This document shows, in pieces, positions 8,247 to 16,389 of a DNA stretch of 24,813 nt. Position 1 is the stretch's first letter. Every line of letters starts with the position of its first letter. The DNA lies in the NCBI GenBank assembly GCA_001275005.1, contig JWZX01002411.1, forward strand, positions 1 through 24,813. The letters run 5' to 3'. The notes below the pieces were generated by a model. The model made no database searches. It had not been told where the DNA came from and was given only the letters and a program-made list of their open reading frames with translations. The position numbers were made by a program, and so were the translations under genes. This stretch comes from Chrysochromulina tobinii (lineage: Eukaryota > Haptophyta > Prymnesiales > Chrysochromulinaceae).

Positions 8247-9431
8247 TTAGTCAAAAGGGTAATAGACTCTGTTTGCCTCTTTGCCCCACTGCGAGGGTGA
8301 ACCGGATGGCCCATTGAACCGCACACCACGGTCGCGCTCAAGAAGCCGAAGGGCTCGCAGAATCCACTTCCAACCGCGGACGATCAGACGCAAGATGTCT
8401 GGGATGAGGAAGCGGCGCGCCTGCTTGTGGTCGAAGATCGCACCACCCTCCTGTCCTTTTCGCCGCAATATCTTCATCTTTGACAGCGATGCGGACGGCC
8501 CGGGCCACATGCCAGTCATCATCTGGAGGAACTCGCGGAGCTCGATGCAGCCCGAACCGTCCGAGTCATTGTCCGTGATCATCTTGTGGAGCTCCTCCTC
8601 GTGGACTCCAACGCCGAGGGCGCGCATGGCGGCCTCGAGCTCACGGTACTCAATCGAGTCGGATTGGTCCGTGTCGAACAGCATGTTGAACGACTCACGG
8701 ATCTCCTCAACCTGCTCCTCGGAGAGCCCAGGCTCCATGGCCTTGCGGCCAGCATGAGGTGTTCCGTGAGCAAGGTGAGGCGAATTGACAGCGGGTTGCT
8801 GGACAGGCAGACGTCGGCCAGTCTTGGAGCTCGATGACATGCGCGACATGAGAATTGCAGCTCGACGGCATGAGCGAGGTCGCTCTGTCAGATCCTCAGC
8901 TGGGCAGCTGCCAGCATCGTCTGCCGACTTGTTGAGCAAAGCTGCCCAAGGATCGGTGGACCCGTCCGTTTGCGAGACGACGAAGCTCGACCGGCATGAC
9001 TGCGAGCAGAACGGGTTGTCGAGGGCCATGAAAATGGTGCTCGTCGGTGGCAGCTCCCTCTGGCAGTTGCGACACGCGCACAGTCGGAAGGAGTCGTCCG
9101 CATACGATGTGCGCTGGAGCGCGGCCGCGCCGCTCAGCTTGATGAACCGAGGCGGCTCGCTTGCCGAGCGCGGAAGGTCATCAGCACCAGATTGTGCAAC
9201 AATCTCGATCGCCTCGAGCCCGACCGCACCGCGAGGGTCAGGTTCCTCGCACGTCGCCATCGCAGACAGTTGATCCCGATCAGTATATGTAGACGAAATG
9301 CCTTGGCGAGTTGTCCAAGGGAATGCTCTGGGCCAGACAGATCCCATGGAAGTTGGTGGTGGTCTTCTCCATTGCACACATTGCCATGAAATCAAGGCAA
9401 CGGCGACTGCCAGGATCACGATGGACGACAT
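8247..9431 (-). CDS. Membrane-anchored protein with FLZ-type zinc finger and centrin-like EF-hand pair (394 aa)
   Basis: The start is the ATG at 9431-9429; the frame upstream has no ATG. The N-terminus is a short hydrophobic anchor (SIVILAVAVALISW, residues 2-15) followed by basic residues. Residues about 115-150 match the plant FLZ (FCS-like) zinc finger: C120-x2-C123, then IFMALDNPFCSQSCR with C142 and C146. Residues about 235-308 are very like the N-terminal lobe of centrin/caltractin (LSEEQVEEIRESF, AMRALG, FLQMMT), with two complete EF loops at 253-264 and 289-300, each with acidic positions 1 and 3 and Glu at 12. The tail (about 335-370) is basic and amphipathic. A Ca2+-responsive membrane adaptor is a reasonable inference. 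An alternative is a separate centrin-like gene starting at Met232, but the frame is continuous with no stop between. Confidence 0.75.
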   Translation of the reverse strand: MSSIVILAVAVALISWQCVQWRRPPPTSMGSVWPRAFPWTTRQGISSTYTDRDQLSAMATCEEPDPRGAVGLEAIEIVAQSGADDLPRSASEPPRFIKLSGAAALQRTSYADDSFRLCACRNCQRELPPTSTIFMALDNPFCSQSCRSSFVVSQTDGSTDPWAALLNKSADDAGSCPAEDLTERPRSCRRAAILMSRMSSSSKTGRRLPVQQPAVNSPHLAHGTPHAGRKAMEPGLSEEQVEEIRESFNMLFDTDQSDSIEYRELEAAMRALGVGVHEEELHKMITDNDSDGSGCIELREFLQMMTGMWPGPSASLSKMKILRRKGQEGGAIFDHKQARRFLIPDILRLIVRGWKWILRALRLLERDRGVRFNGPSGSPSQWGKEANRVYYPFD

Positions 9432-9629
9432 GACAACAGGGACTGACTGACTCGCGGGAGACTGTGGAAACCGGCTGTGGAATAAAGCTCCAAGGAATAT
9501 GAACGTGGTTATTAACACATCCGGATCGATCGACGCGCCCGGCCGACTACCTCACTGTTGAAGATGAAGAGAGAGTAGGCCATGGTCCCATAACGCCACG
9601 CGTAGTATGTTTGGCCACCTCTGCTCTAT
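9432..9629. promoter_or_regulatory. 5' flank of the FLZ/EF-hand gene
   Basis: The segment lies between that gene's ATG and the GATAC inverted-repeat element, so its promoter should be here or in the element. An AATAAAG occurs near 9480. No strong core promoter motif was seen. Confidence 0.3.
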
Positions 9630-9648
9630 GGCGCCCGGGTTTCTTGAC

Positions 9649-9731
9649 GGGGGGTTTCCTATCCTTTTTGGGGGGGGTTTCCTATCGGATACGTATCCTG
9701 ATGTATTTTGATGTATCCTGCATGTATCCTG
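9649..9731 (+). repeat. Left terminal inverted repeat of the GATAC element
   Basis: G-run, TTTCCTATCC, TTTTT, a second G-run, TTTCCTATCGG, then ACGTATCCTGATGTATT and two GTATCCTG units. It matches the inverse of 10140-10223 almost base for base; the visible differences are G-run lengths and a T/C change. Confidence 0.9.
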
Positions 9732-10139
9732 ATCGTATCTTGATGTGTCCCGTTTATATACATCAAGATACATCAAGATACAACAAGATACATTTGCAGA
9801 TACGTACCTCTCTGGATACAATTGAGATACATGTATCTCATTATGTATCCCTCATGTATCGCGCATGTATCCTCCATGTATCCTCGAACCTCTGCAGATA
9901 CATGTATCTCATATGTATCCAGCATGTATCCCGCATGTACATGTATCCCACTTACAAGATACATGTATCTTGATGTATCTCATATGTATCCCAAAATGTA
10001 TCTTGGACTCGTTCGGGATACGTGTAAAATACATGCAAAATATCAGATATGTATTCTCTTGGAATGTAACAGGGCATTTAAAATAAATTTGAGATACATC
10101 AGGATACATAAGGGATACATGTATCCTTCAGGATACATG

Positions 10140-10223
10140 CAGGATACATGCAGGATACATCGAAATACATCAGGATACGTATCCGATAGGAACCCCCCCC
10201 CAAAAAGGATAGGAACCCCCCCC
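10140..10223 (-). repeat. Right terminal inverted repeat of the GATAC element
   Basis: Reverse complement of the left repeat, including both copies of the C-run/GATAGGAA unit separated by AAAAAGG. Its outer end runs into CTAACCCC, which the left end lacks. Confidence 0.9.
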
Positions 10224-10241
10224 TAACCCCTGGCGGGCGCC

Positions 10242-10548
10242 CTCGCCACGTGGGGTCGTTGCCGCAACGCGGCATGTGTGACTTTACATGTCACCTAATG
10301 TAGCTTGGCATGGAATTTAGCCGCCTCTGACTGACGTCTTTCGAGTTCACATGAACGACTTCGGTACACACTGAGTCGACACTGGTCGCAAAATGAGCGA
10401 GTCACGGAGTGTGTTAGAAACCAGACACACATTTCACCTCCTTAGCGGCGCCCCGCTTGCTGGCCTCCTGCCAGTACACCTGTGTTGACCCGTTTGAACT
10501 TCACACATTCACATTCACACATTTATACATGCACATGCAAAGAGAAGG
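10242..10548. promoter_or_regulatory. 5' flank of the cPLA2-like gene
   Basis: About 300 bp between the GATAC element and the ATG at 10549. It should hold the promoter and 5' UTR. A CACATTTATACATGC stretch about 30 bp before the start is the only TATA-like sequence; the bases before it are a short ACATTC-type repeat. Nothing else was recognised. Confidence 0.3.
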
Positions 10549-12171
10549 ATGAAGGACCGAAGTCGGCCGACGGTCGCTGTGGCGCTCTCTGGTGGCGGTT
10601 CTCGAGCATACATAGCTGGGCTCGCGCAGCTGGCGGCTCTCGAAGACTTAGGTTTGCTATCTTCAGTTGACCACGTCGCCAGCGTGAGCGGTGGTGCCTG
10701 GGCGATGGCGGTGCACGCGTGGGGCTCATCCTGTGCTCGGCAACCCTGGTTGCCACCGGAGAGTCTGACCTGGCGCGCGCTCCGCCATATGCCTGCTGAC
10801 GTGCCACACGGCGCGCTTACGCGTGTGTCGCTCGTGCGCCGATTCGCGCGCCGTCTCGTTGCTGGCCGGAAGCCACCCTATGAAGCCTGGCGTGGGGCAT
10901 TGTGGGAGACAATACTGCAGCCGTTGGGTATACCCGAGGGCGCGAGTTTCACATGGAGCGCCGGCCAGCCACAAGCGACGCTGCCGCCCCCAACGGCTTC
11001 CTTCACGCCACACCTCGTTGCCACGCTGCAGGGTCCGCAGTCGCTCGCGCCTTTTGAGCTCGGCCAGCGCTCGTTTGGTTGCCTCGACCTGTCGCCCTCG
11101 GAGGCAAGGTGCGCGCCGGCAACGGAGCGCACGTACAGCGGTCGGCCCGGAGGGCCGAGCACGCCCCTCGCCACGCGCTTCATGCGCCTCAGTCGCCGCT
11201 CCCTCCACCGCCTGCCGGCCCCTGCTACGGCCAGCCGCATGGGCGCACCCTTTTCGCTCGCAGACGCCTTGGCGGCTACCTCCTTCTTCCCTGGCGCCTA
11301 TCTCGCAAGTGCCGCCCAAGGCCGCGGCTGGCGTTGGCGCCGGTGGGCGGGGCGCCAGTGGCGGTGCGCCCTCGAGGGGAGCTCCCTGCTGGCGGTCGGT
11401 GACGAGGACACGCTTGAGGACACGCCTCCTTCTGACGTCGCTGAGCCGGCCGATGCCTTTTTGTTGGCTGATGGTGCCTCGGTCGCCAACATAGCGCTGC
11501 CCCTGCTGCTCGCGGCGCCAGCGCGGGCGACGCGCATGCTCGCGCTGTTCAACGTGGGCGAGGCGTTGCCGACGCGCGCGCAGTGGGCGCCGAGCGCTCG
11601 CCTTCCACCGCCTTGTGACGCCTTCGCGATCTCTGAGGATCTCGCTGCCCTCTTTGGGATTCTCCCTTCCACACCGAACCCCCATAAGGACTTGAGCCGC
11701 TCCCAGTGCTTCGATCCTCGCGAGTTTGCACGCACGATGCGCGCGTTGCAGCGCGGGTTGGAGAGCGGACGCGGTGCGGTGGCCACCACGCGGCTTCGCA
11801 CCGTCGCCAACCCGTGGTGGGGGCTGCCTGCGGGTACGGAGGTGACCGTGTGCTGGGCGTACATGAGCCGGGTGCCAGTGTGGGAGCAACGGCTTCCCCC
11901 CGACGTGCGAGGGGCTCTCGCGCCACTGAGCACGACGACAGGTAGCTTGCTCGGTGGCGATGCGTCGCGCGCGTCCGCTTTCCAACTCGTGCGTACCTTG
12001 GCCGCCGAGGCACTGCGCCCGTGGCGTCGGCATCGGTCCCTTGACAGCCTGCCGCAGTTGCCGCTCATGCGGCTGCGCCCGAGTGCGGAGGAGGCGAACG
12101 CGCTGTACCAACAATCTGGCTGGGTGCTGCATGAGCATGCGGAGCAGCTACGCGCGCTCTTTGCCGGATGA
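10549..12171 (+). CDS. Patatin/cPLA2-like acyl hydrolase (540 aa)
   Basis: Members of this superfamily hydrolyse acyl esters of glycerolipids with a Ser-Asp dyad. The N-terminus has the oxyanion-hole glycine motif LSGGGSRAY (residues 13-21), then the nucleophile elbow SVSGGAW with Ser47. The partner Asp is most likely D308 in LLADGASVANIALPLLL, which resembles the DGG/DSG...N.P motif of cPLA2 and patatins; PFSLADALAATSFFPGAYL before it is also typical. Short spacing from GGGSR to the Ser elbow supports the patatin/cPLA2 fold. There is no C2 domain, signal peptide or membrane helix, so it is probably soluble or peripherally bound. Substrate is unknown; lysophospholipase, PLA2 and galactolipase are all possible. 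The ATG at 10549 begins 12 residues before the oxyanion motif, so the start is well placed. The gene is convergent with MTR4. Confidence 0.8.
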   Translation: MKDRSRPTVAVALSGGGSRAYIAGLAQLAALEDLGLLSSVDHVASVSGGAWAMAVHAWGSSCARQPWLPPESLTWRALRHMPADVPHGALTRVSLVRRFARRLVAGRKPPYEAWRGALWETILQPLGIPEGASFTWSAGQPQATLPPPTASFTPHLVATLQGPQSLAPFELGQRSFGCLDLSPSEARCAPATERTYSGRPGGPSTPLATRFMRLSRRSLHRLPAPATASRMGAPFSLADALAATSFFPGAYLASAAQGRGWRWRRWAGRQWRCALEGSSLLAVGDEDTLEDTPPSDVAEPADAFLLADGASVANIALPLLLAAPARATRMLALFNVGEALPTRAQWAPSARLPPPCDAFAISEDLAALFGILPSTPNPHKDLSRSQCFDPREFARTMRALQRGLESGRGAVATTRLRTVANPWWGLPAGTEVTVCWAYMSRVPVWEQRLPPDVRGALAPLSTTTGSLLGGDASRASAFQLVRTLAAEALRPWRRHRSLDSLPQLPLMRLRPSAEEANALYQQSGWVLHEHAEQLRALFAG

Positions 12172-12500
12172 CGATCAGGGTGGCACGCATCACGCGAGCT
12201 GAGGCGCGCGTGTGGCGTGAAGGGATCTTCTCACTTTCGTTTTGTGCGGCGATGTACTTCGACCTTATCCATGGCTTCGACCGAGTTCTGGCCCTCTGTC
12301 GCCTTATGACCTGCGAAATACATTCAAAAACTTATCAAAAACAGAATCCCGTCGCGTGTCGGAGCGCACGGCCCAGAGGGGCAGCTGCGCCTGCGGTCTG
12401 TCGTCTCTCCCCCGGATACAGTGCGTGCAGTGCGGGCGTAGAGGCTAGACGCTCTACTATTAACGAACGGCTTTAACTCCAGGCTTACAGTGAAGTACGA
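12172..12500. other. Spacer between convergent cPLA2-like and MTR4 genes
   Basis: These 329 bp must hold both 3' UTRs and polyadenylation regions. An A-rich patch (TTCAAAAACTTATCAAAAAC) lies near 12323-12345. No gene, RNA or repeat was seen. Confidence 0.5.
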
Positions 12501-15500
12501 TTACGTGTACAAGGACGCGGCGAAGACGACGTCACGCACAAGCAGCTTGCGCGCGGCGGCACACCGCGCCTCGAGCTCCTCATTGCCGACGACCTTGGCG
12601 GCGTCGATGAGCTGTCGCAGCAGCTCCTCGAGCCGGTGGAGCGTCCGAATGATCGAGCCCTCGTACATGCCCTGGCCAGCCATCTCCATCACATCGGCGA
12701 ACTTTGCGCCGCGGCACCAGTGCACCACGACGTCGATCAGGGAGACGGAGAGGTTGTCGACGTACGCAGCAACATCAATCGAGAGCTTGGCCTCCTCGAC
12801 GGCTGTTGCCACCCGGCGCGCGTGCTCGCGAAGCTTTTCAAAGGGCTCCACCATCTCGCGACATTGGATGAGCGACGCCGGGTCGGGCGCGCTGCCGCCG
12901 CCGCCGCCGCGCCCGCCGCGCCCGCCGCCACTACCGCCGCCGCGCCCGCCGGCAGCGCTCTTGGCTGCGCCACCTTCGGCGACCAGCACCGAGAGCAGAG
13001 CTGCAAGGGCGCCCGGCTCGAGGTCGTTGAGCATGCCCGAAAAGACAAGTTCCGTCGTGAGAAGCTCGTCCGCAGTCGAGACCTCGCACGCGACGCGCCC
13101 TTTGTTCTGAATGACGCCGTCCTCGGAGATGTGGCCGAGCTTTCGCAGCACACGACGCATCCCTTTGAGCTCCTCGCGCATGAGGACCGCCTCGACCTCG
13201 CGCATGTGCTTGCGACACGCCCGCTCATCTGCCGCGACCGCCAGCCGGGCTCGCAGCCGCGGCAGCTGGGCGTGCAGCGCGGGGTCGGCGAGCCGCGGCT
13301 CTGCCAGGCGAGCCTGGACAGTCTCGATCTTGCGCAGCAGTTTGGGTATGTCCTCCTCGAGCGCCTTCATGTCTTCGACGGGCGCGAGGCAAGGCAGCCC
13401 ATCGGGGAAGCGGCTCTCAATCTCTCCGAGCACCTTGGCTACCGAATGGCGTGCGTCCCGAGGGCGAAGGTCGGCCGGCAGCTTGATGCGCGCACTCGAG
13501 AAGCGGTCGATGTGCGCGAGGGGCACCGTCAGGATGTGAGCCTCGGCCGGCAGCGTGTCTTCGGCACTCGGCGGTCGTGCGAGGCCGCCCTCGACGGCGA
13601 GCGCCTCCTCGGTGCCAGGCGCGCATCGCAGCAGTACATCCACCGTATACTCATCGATGTAACCGCCCGCCGGCCCCGCGCCGCCGCCCCCGTCGCGCTC
13701 GCCACTGCCGCGCCCGCTACTGCCCGAGCTCTTGCCCCTTTTCTTGCCCTCGGCGGGCGCGGTGGGCGCGGGCGCCACGCCGCCCGTGCGCTCGCGCCGC
13801 TTGAAGTCGAGAAAGACGCCCCATCCCCAATCGGTGCCGAGCTCGCCACCCGCGGCCGAGGTGGTGGGCGGCAGCGGCGCGCGCACAGCCACAAGTCTGC
13901 CCGCTTGCATGAAGGGCAGGGCGTAGCACGGCTGGTGGAGCAGCCGGCGCAGCTCATCGCGCAGCACCGCATCCGAATAGAGCGTCGCATGCAGCTCGGT
14001 GCATGCCTCGAGAGCTTCCACCTGCAGGGCTTCGTCGGCCGCGAGGCGCGCCATCAGCTGCTTGTGACGCGCCTGCAGCTGCGGCAGCGCCGCCTGCTGC
14101 TGGAAGGTGTAAAACGACTGCTGGATGAGGCGCTCGACGTCGGCCGTCTCGACGCGCACGCAGTTGAGCAGCATATTGTACGACAGGTGGAAGCGTGAGG
14201 AGAGCGTGTCCGCGCGCCCGGTGAGCATCTCGCGCACTTTGGCGGCGTCGGTGCGCTCGTCGATCATCTGCACCACGATGCCGCGCGCGTCGAGGCCACG
14301 ACGGCCGGCGCGCCCGCTCATCTGGATGTACTCGCCGCTCGTCAGGTAGCGCGTCTCGCTCCCATCGTACTTGGAGAGCTCCGCGAAGAGCACCGTGCGC
14401 GCGGGCATGTTGAGGCCCATCGCGAAGGTCTCCGTTGCGCACAGGATCTTGACGAGATTCTCGGCGAAGAGGATCTCGACGAGCTCCTTAAGGACCGGTA
14501 AAAGGCCCGAGTGGTGGACCGCAATGCCACGCCGGAGCATCGGGAGCAAGTTGAGTACCTGCGGCAGGCCCTGGTCCTCCTCGGTCAGCGTGTCGATCGC
14601 ATTCTGAAAGATGGTCTCGACCATGCTCGTCTCCTCGGCCGAGTTGAGCTCCAGCTTGCCTATCATCATCTGGCCGGCGAGCGCCTCGCACTTGGCCTTG
14701 CCGAAGGCGAAGATGATGACGGGCTCAAGGCCTCTTGACACGAGCAGCTGCACCAACTTGTAGCAGTCTGACGGCTGGTCGCTGCCCTTGCCGCTGCCCT
14801 TGCCGCCGCCCTTGCCCTTGCCGCCCTTCTTGCCGCCGCCCCCGTCCTCGCCACGCGCCGCGTGAGGCTTGGGTTTGATAGCGGCGAGCGCCTTTTGGAA
14901 CTGGTCGGCCTTGAAGGTGGCCTTGTCATCGACGGTCAGGTACAGCCCCTCGCCCCCCTGCGGGAAGATGTAGTGCATCAGCGGCGTCGGCCGGTAGCCC
15001 GTGTACACGACGTGGCACGGCTGCGAGTGCAGCTGCGCGATCCACGCGGCGAACTCAAGCGCGTTGGGCACCGTGGCGGAGAGCATGACGTAGCGCACCG
15101 AGTGCGGGAGCAGGATCATGACCTCCTCCCACACGACGCCGCGCTCCTTGTCGCGCATGTAGTGTACCTCGTCGAAGACGACCCACTTGACCTCGCGCAT
15201 CACCTCCGAGCCGCGGTACAGCATCGAACGCAGAATCTCCGTCGTCATCACGAGGCACGAGGCGTCCACGTCGATGGTCACGTCGCCTGTCATGAGGCCC
15301 ACGTCGCCAAACGCCTCCTTGAGCTCACGGTACTTTTGGTTCGAGAGCGCCTTGATCGGCGATGTGTACAGCACGCGCTGCGCTGCGCGAAGCGACGTTG
15401 CGATCGCATACTCGGCGCACACTGTCTTGCCCGCGGACGTGTGCGCCGAGACGAGCACGGACTCGTCGCGCTCGATGCACGCGACCGCGGCCTTTTGGAA

Positions 15501-15893
15501 CGGGTCGAGCTCGAACTTGTACTCGCGCGCGGGCACGCGCCCGTCGTCCGGCACCGTCAGTGCGATCATTTCAGGCGTTGGCTTTTCGCCGGGCGGCATC
15601 GCGACCTCATGCTTACACGCCTTGCCGGTCGGGTCGATGTACTCGGTGTCGTCGGCGCCCGGTGCTGCACCATCACCGCCTGTGCGCGCCGCCGCAAGGC
15701 CCACGAGCTTGGGCGCTTGCACGACGATGTCCGTGCGCGCGCGCTTGGTGGGGACGGCGCCGCCGCTGTCGTTCGGGCGGCCGCTGGCGGCGTCGCCGCC
15801 CAAGCCGTTCGCCACCGCTGCGCCATCGCCGCCGCTGGCGCGACGCTTGCTCGCGGGCGCCGGCTCGTCGAAGGCATCGAAATCGAGGTCCAT
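12501..15893 (-). CDS. MTR4: MTR4-type DExH RNA helicase of the nuclear exosome (1130 aa)
   Basis: Ski2-like 3'-to-5' RNA helicase; MTR4 is the TRAMP-complex subunit that unwinds RNA for the nuclear exosome. In order: a disordered N-terminus with a possible NLS (TKRAR, near 49-53), the conserved YKFELDPFQKAAV, Walker A AHTSAGKT (150-157), TSPIKALSNQKYRE, DEVH box (241-244), SATVPN (272-277), a Gly/Lys-rich insertion (about 350-371), the RecA2 motifs IFAFGKAKCE, VHHSGLLPVLKE and ATETFAMGLNMPART, motif VI QMSGRAGRRGLD (524-535), the arch region with low-complexity inserts, and a DSHCT domain ending VVFAASLYT as expected. Length is close to yeast and human MTR4 (about 1040-1075). The start at 15893 opens MDLDFDAFDEP, a typical MTR4 beginning. 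One uninterrupted exon. SKI2 is less likely because the N-terminal and C-terminal motifs fit MTR4 better. Confidence 0.95.
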   Translation of the reverse strand: MDLDFDAFDEPAPASKRRASGGDGAAVANGLGGDAASGRPNDSGGAVPTKRARTDIVVQAPKLVGLAAARTGGDGAAPGADDTEYIDPTGKACKHEVAMPPGEKPTPEMIALTVPDDGRVPAREYKFELDPFQKAAVACIERDESVLVSAHTSAGKTVCAEYAIATSLRAAQRVLYTSPIKALSNQKYRELKEAFGDVGLMTGDVTIDVDASCLVMTTEILRSMLYRGSEVMREVKWVVFDEVHYMRDKERGVVWEEVMILLPHSVRYVMLSATVPNALEFAAWIAQLHSQPCHVVYTGYRPTPLMHYIFPQGGEGLYLTVDDKATFKADQFQKALAAIKPKPHAARGEDGGGGKKGGKGKGGGKGSGKGSDQPSDCYKLVQLLVSRGLEPVIIFAFGKAKCEALAGQMMIGKLELNSAEETSMVETIFQNAIDTLTEEDQGLPQVLNLLPMLRRGIAVHHSGLLPVLKELVEILFAENLVKILCATETFAMGLNMPARTVLFAELSKYDGSETRYLTSGEYIQMSGRAGRRGLDARGIVVQMIDERTDAAKVREMLTGRADTLSSRFHLSYNMLLNCVRVETADVERLIQQSFYTFQQQAALPQLQARHKQLMARLAADEALQVEALEACTELHATLYSDAVLRDELRRLLHQPCYALPFMQAGRLVAVRAPLPPTTSAAGGELGTDWGWGVFLDFKRRERTGGVAPAPTAPAEGKKRGKSSGSSGRGSGERDGGGGAGPAGGYIDEYTVDVLLRCAPGTEEALAVEGGLARPPSAEDTLPAEAHILTVPLAHIDRFSSARIKLPADLRPRDARHSVAKVLGEIESRFPDGLPCLAPVEDMKALEEDIPKLLRKIETVQARLAEPRLADPALHAQLPRLRARLAVAADERACRKHMREVEAVLMREELKGMRRVLRKLGHISEDGVIQNKGRVACEVSTADELLTTELVFSGMLNDLEPGALAALLSVLVAEGGAAKSAAGGRGGGSGGGRGGRGGGGGSAPDPASLIQCREMVEPFEKLREHARRVATAVEEAKLSIDVAAYVDNLSVSLIDVVVHWCRGAKFADVMEMAGQGMYEGSIIRTLHRLEELLRQLIDAAKVVGNEELEARCAAARKLLVRDVVFAASLYT

Positions 15894-16389
15894 AAAAAAA
15901 GGAAAGGCACACGACCGTCCAGCCGCTGCGACGGACCCTCCTCGTCGCCGCGGATGCTGCTGCTGCTGTGAAACACACCGCGTTGCGGAGCGGAGGAGCC
16001 CACGACAGCGCGAATCGAGCCTCGCATTCTGGGAGAGAGGTGAGTACAATTGTATCCGGATATGTGTGCAGGGTCGAGAGTTCTAGAAGTTTTGGGACTT
16101 ACTAGTATCCATAAGTGCACGCGCTCACGATTCCAAACGACTAGGGCCCTCTGGCCCCTCACGGCAAGACGCACAGGTACCCGCTATGATGCGTCCCTGC
16201 TGGCTCCTACCAGTAAGCCGCCCGCCAAGGCGCACGTCAAACTCCTGATACAATCTCAAACCCCCAAAAGATGCTTTCACTTCTCGCATTTCACAGCCTA
16301 CGGTTTCTGTTTCACACCAGTGCGCTTCGTGGGAACCAATCCACCAACGCTTGGACAAAGGCCAGCAGCCCCCGGCGCCGCTAGGCAAG
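15894..16389. promoter_or_regulatory. Divergent spacer between MTR4 and the pseudo-phosphodiesterase gene
   Basis: The 496 bp must hold both promoters and 5' UTRs. On the plus strand GAGGTGAGT at 16037-16045 is a good splice donor, and a CTAG at 16381-16384, six bases before the downstream ATG, could be its acceptor, so a 5' UTR intron (16040-16384) is possible but unproven. A CTG/CAG-rich patch (CTGCTGCTGCTG) sits at 15957-15968 in the MTR4 leader. Confidence 0.35.

Larger units (their letters stand above)
9630..10241. mobile_element. MITE-like inverted-repeat element built of GATAC/GTATC motifs
   Basis: About 612 bp bounded by GGCGCCC (9630-9636) and its inverse GGGCGCC (10235-10241). Just inside, near-identical terminal inverted repeats (9649-9731 and 10140-10223) carry two G-runs each followed by TTCCTATC, then GGATACGTATCC and GTATCCTG units. 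The middle is a dense mix of GATACAT and ATGTATC in both orientations, including four exact copies of the palindrome GATACATGTATC (9826-9837, 9897-9908, 9958-9969, 10114-10125). It is strikingly AT-rich beside its neighbours and has no transposase. The structure fits a non-autonomous DNA element or foldback element; I found no clear target-site duplication, so mobility is inferred. It lies in the divergent spacer between the FLZ/EF-hand and cPLA2-like genes. Confidence 0.6.

Noticed and set aside
9611-10226. Small open frames rich in Tyr, Met, Ile and His within the GATAC element
   Set aside because: They simply translate the GATACAT/ATGTATC repeat and occur on both strands.
12636-14198. 520-codon plus-strand frame opposite MTR4
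   Set aside because: A GC-driven shadow; MTR4 motifs on the minus strand are unmistakable over the same bases.
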